Part shown: in pieces, positions 8,470-17,847 of the stretch | How positions within the stretch are numbered: the first letter of the stretch is position 1 | How the letters are laid out: every line of letters starts with the position of its first letter | NCBI RefSeq assembly: GCF_024345835.1 | Contig: NZ_JAGQBW010000003.1 | Coordinates: 62,001-126,000, forward strand | Reading direction: 5' to 3' | Length of the DNA stretch: 64,000 bases | Origin: Synechococcus sp. HJ21-Hayes | Lineage (GTDB): Bacteria > Cyanobacteriota > Cyanobacteriia > PCC-6307 > Cyanobiaceae | Made by a program: the position numbers and the translations under genes | Notes under the pieces: model-generated | What the model saw: the letters and a program-made list of their open reading frames with translations, nothing else | What the model was told of the DNA's origin: nothing | The model's database searches: none

Positions 8470-10629
8470 TCACACGGTCACCAGGCCGGAGTGGCGGATC
8501 AGCGCCTCGCTGGAGGGCTGGCGGCCGCGGAAGGCCTCGAACACAGCCTTGGGATCAAGGCTGCCGCCGAGGCTGAGCACCGTGTCGCGAAAGCGACGAC
8601 CCGTCTCCTGGATCTGGGTTTCATTCTCGAGGCCCACAGCTTCAAAGGCCTCAAAGGCATCGGCACTGAGCACCTCGGCCCACTTGTAGGAGTAGTAGCC
8701 CGCTGCATAGCCGCCGGAGAAGATGTGGCCGAAGCTGCAGAGGAAGGCGTCTTCATCGATGGGGGGGAGCACCGTGGTGCTGGCCGCGATCTGGCGGCGC
8801 AGTTGCTCGGGGGTCTGGCCGCAGCCCGGGTGCCACTGGCTATGCAGCCGCATGTCCGTGAGGGCGAAGTGCACCTGCCGCAGGGTGGCGGCCCCGCCCA
8901 TGAAGGTGCGGGCGGCCTTGAGCTTGGCGAATTCCTCCTCCGGAAGCGCTGCACCGGTCTGCCAGTGGCGCGCCATGCCCAGCAGAGTGGCCCTGTCGTA
9001 GCACCAGTTCTCCATGAACTGGCTGGGCAATTCCACCGCATCCCACTCCACGCCGTTGATGCCGGCTACCTGGGGCCGCTCCACCGTGGTGAGCATGTGC
9101 TGCAGGCCATGGCCGAACTCGTGGAAGAGGGTTTCCACCTCCTCGAAGGTCATCAGGCTTGGGGTCTCCCCTACCGGTGGGCTCTGGTTGCAGATCAGGT
9201 AGGCCACCGGCAGCACCGGGGTGCCATCGGCCTGCACCGACCGCACCAGGCACTCATCCATCCAGGCGCCGCCGCGCTTGCTGTCCGGGCGGCTGTAGGG
9301 ATCGAGGTAGAAGGCGGCAATGGCCTTGCCGGTCCGCGCGCCCGCGCCGGCTCCCTCCAGCACTCGGAAGAAGCGCACATCCGGATGCCATACCGGGGCT
9401 TCCCCATCGGCTGCCTCGATGCGAATGTCGAAGAGGCGGCCGCAGAGGCTGAACAGGCCCTCCAGTACCCGCGGTAGGGGGAAATAGGGGCGTAGGGCCT
9501 CGCTGTCGAGCTCGAAGCTCTCCTGGCGCAGCACTTCGGCCCAGTAGGACACATCCCAGGGCTTGAGGTCCGAGGCCTCCGGCGCGCCGTGGCGGGCGGC
9601 GCAGGCCCGCAGGGCCTCCAGTTCCTGCTGGGCCACGGGATGGGCGGCCCGCCGTAGCTCCTCCAGCAGTTGCTCCACCGCCGCTTGGGAATCGGCCATC
9701 TTGGCGGCGAGGCTCACTGCGGCCCAATTGGCATAGCCCAGGCGTTGGGCCTGCTGGCCCCGCAGGCTGAGAATCTGCTCGATCAGCGGCCAGTTGTTGA
9801 GGTCGGCGGCGCTGCCTTCGCCCTGGCCGGAGGCGCGGCCCACATGGGCTTTGTACAGCTGCTCCCGCAGGTCGCGGCGGCGGCTGTATTTCATGAACGG
9901 GGCGTAGCGGGGCATGTCCAGGCCCAGCAGCCAGGGTCCCGCCGCCGCCGTGCTGCCCTCCGCTCCAGCGGAGCGGGCGGCCTGGGCCAGTTGGTCCAGC
10001 AGGCTGGTGGGCAGCCCGTCCACGTCATTGGGGCCGGTGAGGCTGAGGGTCCAGCTGTTGGTGGCATCCAGCACCTGGTTGCCGAAGCGGGTGGAGAGCT
10101 CCGCCAACTCCTGGCTGGCGGCGTTGAACGCCTCCTTGGCCTCGCCGCTGAGGCCAACCCCGCGCAATTGCATGTCGCGCAGCTCGGCGACCAGGATCCG
10201 CTCTTGCGTGGCATCAAGGTCTCTGCTTTGCCCTTGTAGCTGCTGCAGCGCTCGATAGATCACCTGGCTCTGGCCAGCCCGGTTACCGAATTGCACCACC
10301 GCCGCCTGCTGGCTGGCGTGGGCTTCGCGTAGCTCGGGGCTGTTGCACACGCCATTGAGATGGCTAACCACGCCCCAGCTCCAGCGCAGGCGTTCCCCCA
10401 TGCGCTGTAGGGGGTCCATCACCTGGTGCCACGCCAGGGGGGTGCGATTGCTCAGGGCCTGCTCCAGCTGCTGCTCCAGGGCAGACAACTCATCCTGCAG
10501 CTGCCCCATCAACGCGGGGATGTGGGCCTGCACCTGCTCGGCCGTGATGGCCTCAAACGGCGGCAGGCCTTCCCCCAGCAGGATTGCGGGTACTGGGATG
10601 GGGCTGGCGGTGCTGCTGGCGCCGGACAT
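8470..10629 (-). CDS. prlC: M3-family oligopeptidase (oligopeptidase A type)
   Basis: A 719-residue zinc metallopeptidase. The catalytic motif LFHEFGHGLQHML contains HEXXH, and the third zinc ligand would come from the downstream glutamate region VEWDAVELPSQFMENW. The full M3A architecture is present: N-terminal helical domain, SGEAKEAFN, and a C-terminal FSGGYAAGYYSYKWAEVLSA block. It degrades short peptides in the cytoplasm, including cleaved signal or transit peptides. Assignment to the PrlC/oligopeptidase A branch rather than Dcp rests on the length and C-terminal motifs. Confidence 0.9.
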   Translation of the reverse strand: MSGASSTASPIPVPAILLGEGLPPFEAITAEQVQAHIPALMGQLQDELSALEQQLEQALSNRTPLAWHQVMDPLQRMGERLRWSWGVVSHLNGVCNSPELREAHASQQAAVVQFGNRAGQSQVIYRALQQLQGQSRDLDATQERILVAELRDMQLRGVGLSGEAKEAFNAASQELAELSTRFGNQVLDATNSWTLSLTGPNDVDGLPTSLLDQLAQAARSAGAEGSTAAAGPWLLGLDMPRYAPFMKYSRRRDLREQLYKAHVGRASGQGEGSAADLNNWPLIEQILSLRGQQAQRLGYANWAAVSLAAKMADSQAAVEQLLEELRRAAHPVAQQELEALRACAARHGAPEASDLKPWDVSYWAEVLRQESFELDSEALRPYFPLPRVLEGLFSLCGRLFDIRIEAADGEAPVWHPDVRFFRVLEGAGAGARTGKAIAAFYLDPYSRPDSKRGGAWMDECLVRSVQADGTPVLPVAYLICNQSPPVGETPSLMTFEEVETLFHEFGHGLQHMLTTVERPQVAGINGVEWDAVELPSQFMENWCYDRATLLGMARHWQTGAALPEEEFAKLKAARTFMGGAATLRQVHFALTDMRLHSQWHPGCGQTPEQLRRQIAASTTVLPPIDEDAFLCSFGHIFSGGYAAGYYSYKWAEVLSADAFEAFEAVGLENETQIQETGRRFRDTVLSLGGSLDPKAVFEAFRGRQPSSEALIRHSGLVTV

Positions 10630-10701
10630 CAGGGAATCGAGCCGCAGGGACGGCCATCGGAGATCCCCCCATTTCAGCGGAGATTCGAGCTCTGGTGCCG
10701 T

Positions 10702-12273
10702 TCAGCCCAGGGCGGGAAGCCGACCGATCGCCACCACGGTGTGGCTGGCCAGGTTGGTGGCTAAAGCGGTGGTGGTGGCCTCGTAGAGATCGATGGCCAC
10801 CCGCGGCCAGAAGCCGATCACCAGGGTGGGCACCAACAGGCTCAGACCAATCACCAGTTCGCGGGGTTTCATGTCGCCCACTACCGCCAGGGCGGGAATG
10901 CGAGGGCCGAAGAACACCCGGCGGCAGAGGCTGAGCAGGTAGATGGGGGTAAGCACAACGCCGATGGCGGCGAGCACCACGGTGATGACGCGGAAACCCA
11001 CGGTGAAGCCGTCATTGCTGGTAACCCCGAGGAACACGGTGATTTCGCTGACGAACCCGCTCATCCCCGGCAGGGCCAGGGAGGCCAGGGAGCTAGCCAC
11101 GAAGAAGGCGAACGTGATGGGCAGGGCCTTGGCTAGGCCGCCCATGTTGGGAATTGAAAGGGTTTTGGTGCGCTCGTAGAACACCCCGGTCACGAAGAAC
11201 ATGGCGGCGGCGATCAGTCCGTGGCTGATCATCTGCAGCATTGCCCCGCTCATGCCGAGACTGTCCACGGCGCCGATGCCCAGCAGCACAAAGCCCATGT
11301 GGCTCACGGAACTGCAGGCGATCCTGCGTTTCACGTTGTCCTGGGCAAAGGCGTTGAGGGCGCCGTACACGATGTTCACAATGCCCAGCACGATCAGGGC
11401 TGGAGCCAGCTGCAGGTGGGCCTCCGGCAGCATCTGCACGTTGAAGCGAAGCAGGGCATAGCCGCCCATCTTGAGCAGCACCCCGGCCAGGAGCATTGAT
11501 ACCGGTGCATTGGCTTCGCCGTGGGCATCCGGCAGCCAGGTGTGCAATGGGAACATCGGCAGCTTCACGCCGAAGCCCACCAGGAAGCCCAAGTAGCACA
11601 GCAGGCCGAAGGTTCCACCGGGGCTGCGGGCGGCCAGCTCACTGAGGTTGAGGGTGAAGGGCCCGTTGAGGGCCAGGGCCAGGCCGCTCAGCAGGATCAG
11701 CAGTGAGGCGGTGGCGGTGTAGAGGATGAACTTGGTGGCGGCGTACTGGCGCTGGTGGCCGCCCCAGATGGCGATCAGCAGATACACCGGCACCAGTTCG
11801 AGTTCCCACGCCAGGAAGAAGAGCAAGAAGTCCTGGGAGAGGAACACCATCGCCTGGGCGGAGGCCTGCACCAGCAGGAGGGCGAAGTAGAGGCGACTCT
11901 TCTTCTGGATATTCCAGCTGGCCGCCACCGAGAGCAGCGTTACCAGGCCGGAGAGCACCACCAGGGGGGCTGAGAGGCCATCGGCCGCCAGCGACCACTC
12001 CAGGCCAAGGGAGGGCACCCATGCGAACCGCTCCACCAGCTGCAGACCCGCCACGGAGCCGTCGTAGTGCTGGCTGAACACGTAGAGCATCAGCACCAGA
12101 TCCGCCAGCAGCACGGCGAGAGCAGCGGTGCGGGGCAGTTTTGGATCGGTGCCGTCGCCGGGCAGGAGCATCAACAGCGGAGCTGCCACCGCTGGAAGCA
12201 GGGTGATCAGGCTCAGCCAGGGAAAGGAGTCGGAGAGGGTGGACGCGGCCGTCAGGGGCAGGTTGGCGTCCAT
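10702..12273 (-). CDS. ndhD: NAD(P)H-quinone oxidoreductase subunit 4
   Basis: A 523-residue membrane protein with about 14 hydrophobic segments, homologous to NuoM and MRP antiporter subunits. Family signatures are [20 protein letters not shown] (the glutamate needed for proton pumping), [15 protein letters not shown] and [16 protein letters not shown]-like sequence (here [14 protein letters not shown]). NdhD is part of thylakoid NDH-1, which runs cyclic electron flow and respiration. In cyanobacteria, paralogues split between the respiratory and CO2-uptake forms. This one looks like the NdhD1/2 type, but that needs a tree. The 148 bp upstream, before thrB, carries its promoter; no clean promoter boxes were found. 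Confidence 0.93.
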   Translation of the reverse strand: MDANLPLTAASTLSDSFPWLSLITLLPAVAAPLLMLLPGDGTDPKLPRTAALAVLLADLVLMLYVFSQHYDGSVAGLQLVERFAWVPSLGLEWSLAADGLSAPLVVLSGLVTLLSVAASWNIQKKSRLYFALLLVQASAQAMVFLSQDFLLFFLAWELELVPVYLLIAIWGGHQRQYAATKFILYTATASLLILLSGLALALNGPFTLNLSELAARSPGGTFGLLCYLGFLVGFGVKLPMFPLHTWLPDAHGEANAPVSMLLAGVLLKMGGYALLRFNVQMLPEAHLQLAPALIVLGIVNIVYGALNAFAQDNVKRRIACSSVSHMGFVLLGIGAVDSLGMSGAMLQMISHGLIAAAMFFVTGVFYERTKTLSIPNMGGLAKALPITFAFFVASSLASLALPGMSGFVSEITVFLGVTSNDGFTVGFRVITVVLAAIGVVLTPIYLLSLCRRVFFGPRIPALAVVGDMKPRELVIGLSLLVPTLVIGFWPRVAIDLYEATTTALATNLASHTVVAIGRLPALG

Positions 12274-12421
12274 CTCAGCCTTGGCTTGGGTTACTGGAAG
12301 TGGGCCGTCAACAGTCAGCGTATGGGCTTTGCAGCAACGCGGCTGTCTGTTTCTCGATGAGCCAACGCTAGCCGATCGACCTGGGTATTTGTACTCAGGG
12401 CTGCTGGCCTAGGGCTTCGGT

Positions 12422-13360
12422 TCAGAGGTGGCGCCAGCGGCTGCCGGCCTGCTGGAGTTGCAGTACCTCAGCTCTCGACGCTACGCCTTCGGCCTCCCAG
12501 GCCCTCACCATGGCGCGACTCACGGCACCGGCGCTCTCCTTTTTAGACAGCGCCAGGATGCTTGGGCCCGCGCCACTGATCACACAGCCCCAGGCCCCGG
12601 CCTGAATGGCCGCCTCGCGCACCTGCCGGCCGCCCTGGATCAGGCCCCAGCGGTAGGGCTCGTGGATCCGGTCATGCATGCCATCGGCGATCAGATCGCC
12701 GTTGCCTGTGCGCAAGCCCTGCAGCAGCAGGGTGAGGGAGCCGAGGTTGGTCACGGCATCGGGGATGGAGATCACCTTGGGCATCACCCGCCGGGCTTCA
12801 CTGGTGGAGAGGCGAATGGACGGGATCGCCACCACCGCCATCACCTCCGGTGACCACTCGCAGCGCACCACCCGCCAGCGATGTGAGGCTGCCTTGGCGG
12901 TCATGCAGAGCCCTCCCAGCAGCGAGGGCACCACGTTGTCGGGATGCCCCTCGATGTCGATGGCTAGCTCCAGCAGCTTTTCGCGGCTGAGCGGCTCCCC
13001 GATCAGGGCGTTGGCACCCATCAGCCCGGCCACGATGGCGGTGGCACTGCTGCCCAGGCCCCTGGCCGGTGGCACCGCCAGCCGGACCCGCGCCTCCACG
13101 GCAATCGGCTGCTCTCCGGCCTCCTTCCACACCCGCTGAGCGGCGCGGTACACAAGGTTGTCTGGGCCGCCGCGGAGATGGGAGCCCTCACTGCCCTCAA
13201 TGATCAGTTCGAAGCGCTCGCCATCGCCCTCGATGCAGCGCATCTCGAAGTGATTGTTCAGATCCAGGGCTGCTCCCAGACAATCAAATCCTGGGCCGAG
13301 ATTGGCTGTAGTGGCCGGTACGTCCACCACAACCCCCTGTCCGATGCGGGGGCGCACCAT
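12422..13360 (-). CDS. thrB: Homoserine kinase
   Basis: ThrB (312 residues) phosphorylates homoserine on the threonine pathway and belongs to the GHMP kinases. N-terminal VDVPATTANLGPGFDCLG and the phosphate loop PPARGLGSSATAIVAGL are diagnostic. A third GHMP motif appears near the C-terminus as WGCVISGAGPSILAL. It is followed 39 bases upstream by glk in the same direction. Threonine supply and threonyl-tRNA synthetase (thrS) are therefore encoded on the same strand, separated by glk, which may be coincidence. Confidence 0.95.
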   Translation of the reverse strand: MVRPRIGQGVVVDVPATTANLGPGFDCLGAALDLNNHFEMRCIEGDGERFELIIEGSEGSHLRGGPDNLVYRAAQRVWKEAGEQPIAVEARVRLAVPPARGLGSSATAIVAGLMGANALIGEPLSREKLLELAIDIEGHPDNVVPSLLGGLCMTAKAASHRWRVVRCEWSPEVMAVVAIPSIRLSTSEARRVMPKVISIPDAVTNLGSLTLLLQGLRTGNGDLIADGMHDRIHEPYRWGLIQGGRQVREAAIQAGAWGCVISGAGPSILALSKKESAGAVSRAMVRAWEAEGVASRAEVLQLQQAGSRWRHL

Positions 13361-13399
13361 GCGATCCGTTCTGCTGGGGCTCAGTGTCCCACCCGCCGG

Positions 13400-14425
13400 T
13401 TACAACGCCAGCAGCATCCGGGCGCGGCAGGCCGCGCTGAACAGGCCGGCCCCGGCTTCGGTGAGGGCCTTCACCGGCACCTGGTTCACCACCGCGCTGA
13501 GTCGGCCCTTGTGGGCAAACGGCCCAAGAAACGCCTCCGTAGCTAGCTGGTCCAGCAGCTTTCCGGCGGTGCCTCCGCCGATCCACAGCCCCCCCAGGCA
13601 GAGGGATTGCAGCACCAGATCACCGGCAACGCTGCCGTAGGCGCCCAGCCAGATGCTGAGGGCGTGTTGGGCCAGTGGATCCCCCGACTGGGCTGCGGCG
13701 GCCACCAGAGCCGGAAGATCGGGCCGATCCGGAGCGGCGGCGGTACTGGTGGCCCAGAGCTGGCTCGGCTGATGCAACGGATGGGGGGTGGATCCGGTGT
13801 GCTGGCTCAGGCACCAGCGGAACACCTGCCCCAGGCCAGGGCCGCTCACCACCCGTTCAATTGACACGCGCTCTAGCCCTTGATCCTGAAGCAGCCATTG
13901 CTTCAGCTGCCATTCCGCGTCGGTGCGGGCGGCAAACTCGCCATGGGCGGCTTCGCTGGCCATGGCCATCAGCCCCCGCGGGCCGGGGATTCCCATGGCT
14001 ACGCCGAGTCCGGTGCCGGCGCCGAGGATCGCGATCGGTGCCCCGGAGATCGCAGGCTTGTCCACCAGGGTGTGCTGCTGGTGAGCCTGCAGGTGGTTGA
14101 GGCCGTAGATGAGCACGGCGAAGTCGTTCACCAGCTCCAGGTGCTCAATGGCACAGGCGTTCTGGAGGGCGTGTTCCTCCAGCATCCAGGGCAGGTTGGT
14201 GAGTTGCACCCGCCCCCCCTGCACGGGGCCGGCAATGGCCAGGCAGGCCCGTTGGGGCCGATCCGACAATGGCTCGAGGAAGTGGTTCAGCAGCACGGAG
14301 AAGTCGTGCCACTCGGCGGAGCTGTAGCGCTCGCGGCGCTGCTCGATCAGCTGATCACCGTTCACCCGGTAGGTGGCCAGCAGGGTTTTGGTGCCGCCGA
14401 TATCCCCGGCCAGGATGGTGGTCAT
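13400..14425 (-). CDS. glk: Glucokinase (Glk family)
   Basis: A 341-residue protein with the Glk ATP-binding start TTILAGDIGGTKTLLATY. It also has LVNDFAVLIYGLNHL (catalytic Asp), GAGTGLGVAMG and a C-terminal GGTAGKLL region. It phosphorylates glucose with ATP, feeding glycolysis or glycogen (glgA lies at 29730). It belongs to the proteobacterial/cyanobacterial Glk family, not ROK, so the window encodes two candidate glucose kinases of different families. It sits 33 bases after thrS and 39 bases before thrB, all on the minus strand. Confidence 0.92.
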   Translation of the reverse strand: MTTILAGDIGGTKTLLATYRVNGDQLIEQRRERYSSAEWHDFSVLLNHFLEPLSDRPQRACLAIAGPVQGGRVQLTNLPWMLEEHALQNACAIEHLELVNDFAVLIYGLNHLQAHQQHTLVDKPAISGAPIAILGAGTGLGVAMGIPGPRGLMAMASEAAHGEFAARTDAEWQLKQWLLQDQGLERVSIERVVSGPGLGQVFRWCLSQHTGSTPHPLHQPSQLWATSTAAAPDRPDLPALVAAAAQSGDPLAQHALSIWLGAYGSVAGDLVLQSLCLGGLWIGGGTAGKLLDQLATEAFLGPFAHKGRLSAVVNQVPVKALTEAGAGLFSAACRARMLLAL

Positions 14426-14458
14426 GGCAGTTCCGAGCGTGATGGGAGTGGCCTGGGA

Positions 14459-16288
14459 TCAGAGCTGCAGGCCAGCCGACCGGTCCTGGCTGGCCTGGCT
14501 GGCTGCGTTGAGCAGGTTCGCCACAGCCACGCTGCCCAGGTCACCGTCGCGGCGGCTGCGCAGGCTCACACTCTGGGTTTCCGCTTCCTTGGCGCCGATC
14601 ACACCCAGCACGGGGATTTTCATCTGCTCGCCGTTGCGGATCAGCTTGCCGAGGCGGTCGCCGGAGTGGTCGATCGTGGCGCGCACTCCCGCGGCCTTGA
14701 GCTGCCCCAGCAGCTGCTGTGCGTAGGGCATCACCTCATCGGTGACGGGCAGGAGGCGGATCTGCTCGGGTGCCAGCCAGAAGGGGAAATCGCCCGCGTA
14801 GTTCTCGGTCATGATCCCGAAGAACCGTTCCAGCGAGCCGAAGATGGCCCGGTGGATCATGATCGGTCGCTGGCGGGTACCATCGGCGGCCACGTACTCC
14901 AGCTGGAAGCGTTCCGGCAGGTTGAAATCGAGCTGGATGGTCGAGCACTGCCACATCCGGCCGATGGCATCCTCGATCTTGAGGTCGATCTTCGGCCCGT
15001 AGAAGGCGCCGCCGCCCTCATCGATCTTGTAGGCCCAGCCCTTGCGATCGAGCGCCTCGATCAGGCCGTTGGTGGCCAGCTCCCACACGGCGTCGTCGCC
15101 GATGGACTTTTCCGGGCGGGTGGAGAGGTTGATCTCGTAGTTCCGGAAATCGAAGGTGGAGAGGATCTGTTCGGTGAGATCGAGGATGCGCAAGATCTCA
15201 TCGCCGATCTGGTCCGGTAGGCAGAACACGTGGGCATCGTCCTGGGTGAAGCCGCGCACCCGCATCAGCCCGTGCATCACGCCGGGGCGCTCGTAGCGAT
15301 ACACGGTGCCCAACTCGGCCCAGCGGATCGGCAGCTCCCGGTAACTGCGCAGGGTGCTGGCGTAGGTGAGCACGTGGAACGGGCAGTTCATCGGCTTGAG
15401 CTGGTATTCCCGCTCATCCACCTGCATGGGGCCGAACATGCTCTCGGCGTAGAAATCCAGGTGGCCTGAGGTTTTCCACAGGCTGATGTCGGCCACGTGG
15501 GGGGTGTAGAGCAGCTCGTAGCCCGCGTCGAAATGGGCCTGGCGCCAGAAGTCTTCGATCAGCAGGCGCATGCGGGCGCCCCGGGGGTGCCAGAACACCA
15601 GGCCGGCGCCGGCCTCATCTTCGATCGAGAACAGATCCAGATCGGTGCCCAGGCGGCGGTGGTCGCGGCGCAGGGCCTCTTCCTTGCGGCGCTTGTATTC
15701 CGCTAATTGTTCAGGGGTTTCCCAGGCGGTGCCGTAGATCCGCTGCAGCTGGGCCTTGGTTTCATCGCCCCGCCAGTAGGCACCGGCCACGCTTTCAAGC
15801 TCAAAGGCCTTGGGGTTGAGCTCGCTGGTGTTGGCCACGTGGGGGCCGGCGCACAGGTCCCACCAGTCCTCTCCCAGGGTGTAGAGGCTGATGGGTTCCT
15901 GGATGCCCGCCAGGATCTCCAGCTTGTAGGGCTCGTTCTGGGCCTGGATCCGGGTTTCGGCTTCGGCGCGGCTCACCTCGATCCGTTCCAGCGGCAGCCG
16001 GCGGCCGATGATCTTGCCCATCTCCTTCTTAATGGCCTTGAGATCGGTCTCCGTAAAGGGTTCGGGATTGTCGAAGTCGTAGTAAAAACCGCTTTCGGTC
16101 CAGGGGCCGATGGTCACTTGGGCCTGCGGGAACAGCTTCTGCACCGCCATGGCCATCACGTGGCTCATCGAGTGGCGAAGACGCAGCAGCTGGGGGCTCT
16201 CGCTGGTTTTGGGCAGCGTGATGGCTGGGGTCGTGGTGGTGGCGTCGCTGCTGCTCAGGGCTGAATCGGCAGAGCGGGTCGCGGTCAC
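14459..16288 (-). CDS. thrS: Threonyl-tRNA synthetase (no TGS domain)
   Basis: A 609-residue class II synthetase. The editing domain is present: RHSMSHVMAMAV supplies the HxxxH pair and DLCAGPH the second metal-like pair. The catalytic core has MNCPFHVLTYAS (zinc/active site), RYERPGVMHGLMRVRGFTQD (class II motif 2) and the C-terminal anticodon-binding domain RLLPVTDEVMPYAQQLL. The N-terminal TGS domain found in most bacterial ThrS is missing: only about 35 Ser/Thr-rich residues precede the editing domain. Start is the first ATG, MTATRSADS; translation could start later. Confidence 0.95.
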   Translation of the reverse strand: MTATRSADSALSSSDATTTTPAITLPKTSESPQLLRLRHSMSHVMAMAVQKLFPQAQVTIGPWTESGFYYDFDNPEPFTETDLKAIKKEMGKIIGRRLPLERIEVSRAEAETRIQAQNEPYKLEILAGIQEPISLYTLGEDWWDLCAGPHVANTSELNPKAFELESVAGAYWRGDETKAQLQRIYGTAWETPEQLAEYKRRKEEALRRDHRRLGTDLDLFSIEDEAGAGLVFWHPRGARMRLLIEDFWRQAHFDAGYELLYTPHVADISLWKTSGHLDFYAESMFGPMQVDEREYQLKPMNCPFHVLTYASTLRSYRELPIRWAELGTVYRYERPGVMHGLMRVRGFTQDDAHVFCLPDQIGDEILRILDLTEQILSTFDFRNYEINLSTRPEKSIGDDAVWELATNGLIEALDRKGWAYKIDEGGGAFYGPKIDLKIEDAIGRMWQCSTIQLDFNLPERFQLEYVAADGTRQRPIMIHRAIFGSLERFFGIMTENYAGDFPFWLAPEQIRLLPVTDEVMPYAQQLLGQLKAAGVRATIDHSGDRLGKLIRNGEQMKIPVLGVIGAKEAETQSVSLRSRRDGDLGSVAVANLLNAASQASQDRSAGLQL

Positions 16289-16320
16289 GGCAGGGAGGCA
16301 GGCAACCCTGATCCTACGCA

Positions 16321-16347
16321 GGAGAAATCGGTCTCCTTAGGCTAAGG
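16321..16347. other. Two mutually exclusive small hairpins
   Basis: Bases 16321-16325 (GGAGA) pair with 16332-16336 (TCTCC). Bases 16335-16339 (CCTTA) pair with 16343-16347 (TAAGG). The two stems share bases 16335-16336, so only one can form in full. They lie three bases before the GTG of the DUF2605 gene and about 33 bases upstream of thrS on the other strand. They could affect translation of either, or be chance. Confidence 0.35.
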
Positions 16348-16349
16348 AC

Positions 16350-16730
16350 GTGACCATTCCCTCCCCCTCCCCCGATTCCGTCGAGCTGCTGGATCAGCTG
16401 TTGCAGTCGTTGTTTGGCGACTTCGACCACTGGTTTCGCCGTGGCCTGGTGCTGCTCGATTGCACTCCCGAGGGTCTGCTGCCTCCCGGTGAAGCGGAGG
16501 CCCTGCAGCGTGACATTCAGGTTGCTCTGGCGGAACTGGCGGCCGCCCGCGCCCTGCGCAGTGCCGCCCCCACGGCGATGGCGGTGGACATGGACGCCAT
16601 GGCCCCCTGGCATCGCCTGATGATGCGGATCTGGAGCCTCTCGGCCCTGCTGCGCCGCGCCGGCGTGGCCTTGCCCCAGGCGCCGGAACCACCGGCCATG
16701 CCCCCCCGACTCAGCGGATTCGATGGCTAA
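16350..16730 (+). CDS. DUF2605-like protein
   Basis: A 126-residue soluble protein starting at GTG (TIPSPSPDS). The core LLDQLLQSLFGDFDHWFRRG followed by a LLDCTPEGLLP segment resembles DUF2605, a family of unknown function largely restricted to cyanobacteria. A helical middle section and a proline-rich C-terminus (APEPPAMPPRL) follow. It overlaps the next gene by eight bases, so the two are almost certainly co-translated. Family assignment is from memory of the pattern. Confidence 0.65.
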   Translation: MTIPSPSPDSVELLDQLLQSLFGDFDHWFRRGLVLLDCTPEGLLPPGEAEALQRDIQVALAELAAARALRSAAPTAMAVDMDAMAPWHRLMMRIWSLSALLRRAGVALPQAPEPPAMPPRLSGFDG

Positions 16731-17202
16731 CCGCCTGCAATGGCCAGAGCGGCGTTTTGTGGCGGTGGCCTACGGGCTCTGGGCCTTAGGGCTGGTGGGC
16801 GTGTGTGGCCTGCAGCGCTTCTACAATCGCAAGCCCCTCAGCGGCACCCTGTGGCTGCTCACCTTTGGCCTGTGTGGCATCGGTCAACTCGTGGATCTCT
16901 TCCTGATCCCCGAGCTCACCAACCAGGCCAACCAGCCGCTGCTGCTGGAGCAGGCCCTGGCCAAGCTGGATGGGCTGGGGCCTGCGGGCAGCGCGCGTTT
17001 GCCCCTTGATCGGCAGTTGTTGGCCCTGGCCCGGCGCAGTGGGCCTGCTGGCTTCACCCTCAATGACGCGCTGTTGGAGCTTGCCTTGCCGGCCGAGACC
17101 CCGCGGGAGAGGGTGCGGGAAGAGCTGGAGCGGCTGCTCCACGACCACCTGTTGGATGTGGGCAACGACGAGCGGGGCCGTGTTGTCTATCGCGAACCCT
17201 GA
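16723..17202 (+). CDS. TM2-domain membrane protein
   Basis: A 159-residue protein with two transmembrane helices in the first 65 residues. The TM2 pattern is GLQRFYNRKPLSGTLWLLTF followed by GIGQLVDLFLIPEL. TM2 proteins pair with varied C-terminal domains. Here a roughly 90-residue soluble tail (ALAKLDGLGPAG...) ends in a winged-helix-like stretch (RVREELERLLHDHLLDVGND). The function is unknown. It overlaps the DUF2605 gene and converges on the lysozyme gene three bases away. Confidence 0.75.
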   Translation: MANRLQWPERRFVAVAYGLWALGLVGVCGLQRFYNRKPLSGTLWLLTFGLCGIGQLVDLFLIPELTNQANQPLLLEQALAKLDGLGPAGSARLPLDRQLLALARRSGPAGFTLNDALLELALPAETPRERVREELERLLHDHLLDVGNDERGRVVYREP

Positions 17203-17205
17203 GGT

Positions 17206-17847
17206 TCAGGCCGGATTGCTAACACGCTTGAGGCTTTCCCGGTAGAAGCGGGTGAGATCTTCTGCCTGTTTCACGGGCTGCCCGTAGGCGCTCATGCCGG
17301 CCAGGGTGGGGAAGGACGCCCACTCCTTGGCCAGTGTGGCTATGGATTCCGGGGTGAGTCCGCTGCTGTCGATGCTGTCGAGCACGCCGCGGCGGTCGAT
17401 CAGGTAGAGGGCGGCCTGGTCTTGGCTGGCGGGATCGAAGCTCTCGAGCTGCAGCTTGCGGGAGGCTTCCTTCCAGGTGGTGGGCAGAAACTGGTAGGCG
17501 CCCGCTGCTGCGCTGGTGTAGCGCTTGGTGACCACGATCTCCGGATGGCGGGCCAGGCTGGCGAATCGCCCCCCTCCGTAGAGGGTGTGGTAGCCCTCAC
17601 GGCTGCCCCGCTTCCAGGTGCCCTCGGCATAGCGGATGGTGTTCAACAGGGCCCGCCGCTTGGGCGTGATCGCGTAGCTCTGGACGTGCGGCTTCTCGGC
17701 CAGGGGAGCGGCTTGGGTGGTTGCCTGAGTGGCTGCCTGGCTGCTGCTGTCCAGCGCTTCCACCAAGGGTCCGGCGGCCAGCAGGGCGAACGCAGCGCAG
17801 CAGGCCGCCAGGGGGGCGCGGGTCTTGGCAGGAAAGCGGCGAACCAT
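17206..17847 (-). CDS. Secreted lysozyme-like muramidase (GH104-type)
   Basis: About 213 residues from the ATG at MVRRFPAK; a GTG two codons upstream is an alternative. A signal peptide is evident: basic start, then a hydrophobic stretch with AALLAAGP-like composition ending near residue 34. The mature domain has NTIRYAEGTWKRG (candidate catalytic Glu), YHTLYGGGRF and SAAAGAYQFLPTTWKEA. This is the pattern of phage-lambda-like endolysins in GH24/GH104 chromosomal muramidases. It likely cuts peptidoglycan in the periplasm during growth. There are no phage genes nearby, so it is a resident gene. It is separated from trpS by 270 bp. Confidence 0.75.
   Translation of the reverse strand: MVRRFPAKTRAPLAACCAAFALLAAGPLVEALDSSSQAATQATTQAAPLAEKPHVQSYAITPKRRALLNTIRYAEGTWKRGSREGYHTLYGGGRFASLARHPEIVVTKRYTSAAAGAYQFLPTTWKEASRKLQLESFDPASQDQAALYLIDRRGVLDSIDSSGLTPESIATLAKEWASFPTLAGMSAYGQPVKQAEDLTRFYRESLKRVSNPA

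Noticed and set aside
17206-17847. Endolysin-like gene as sign of a prophage
   Set aside because: Neighbours are all housekeeping genes, no integrase, holin, capsid or attachment site is seen, and it has its own signal peptide.
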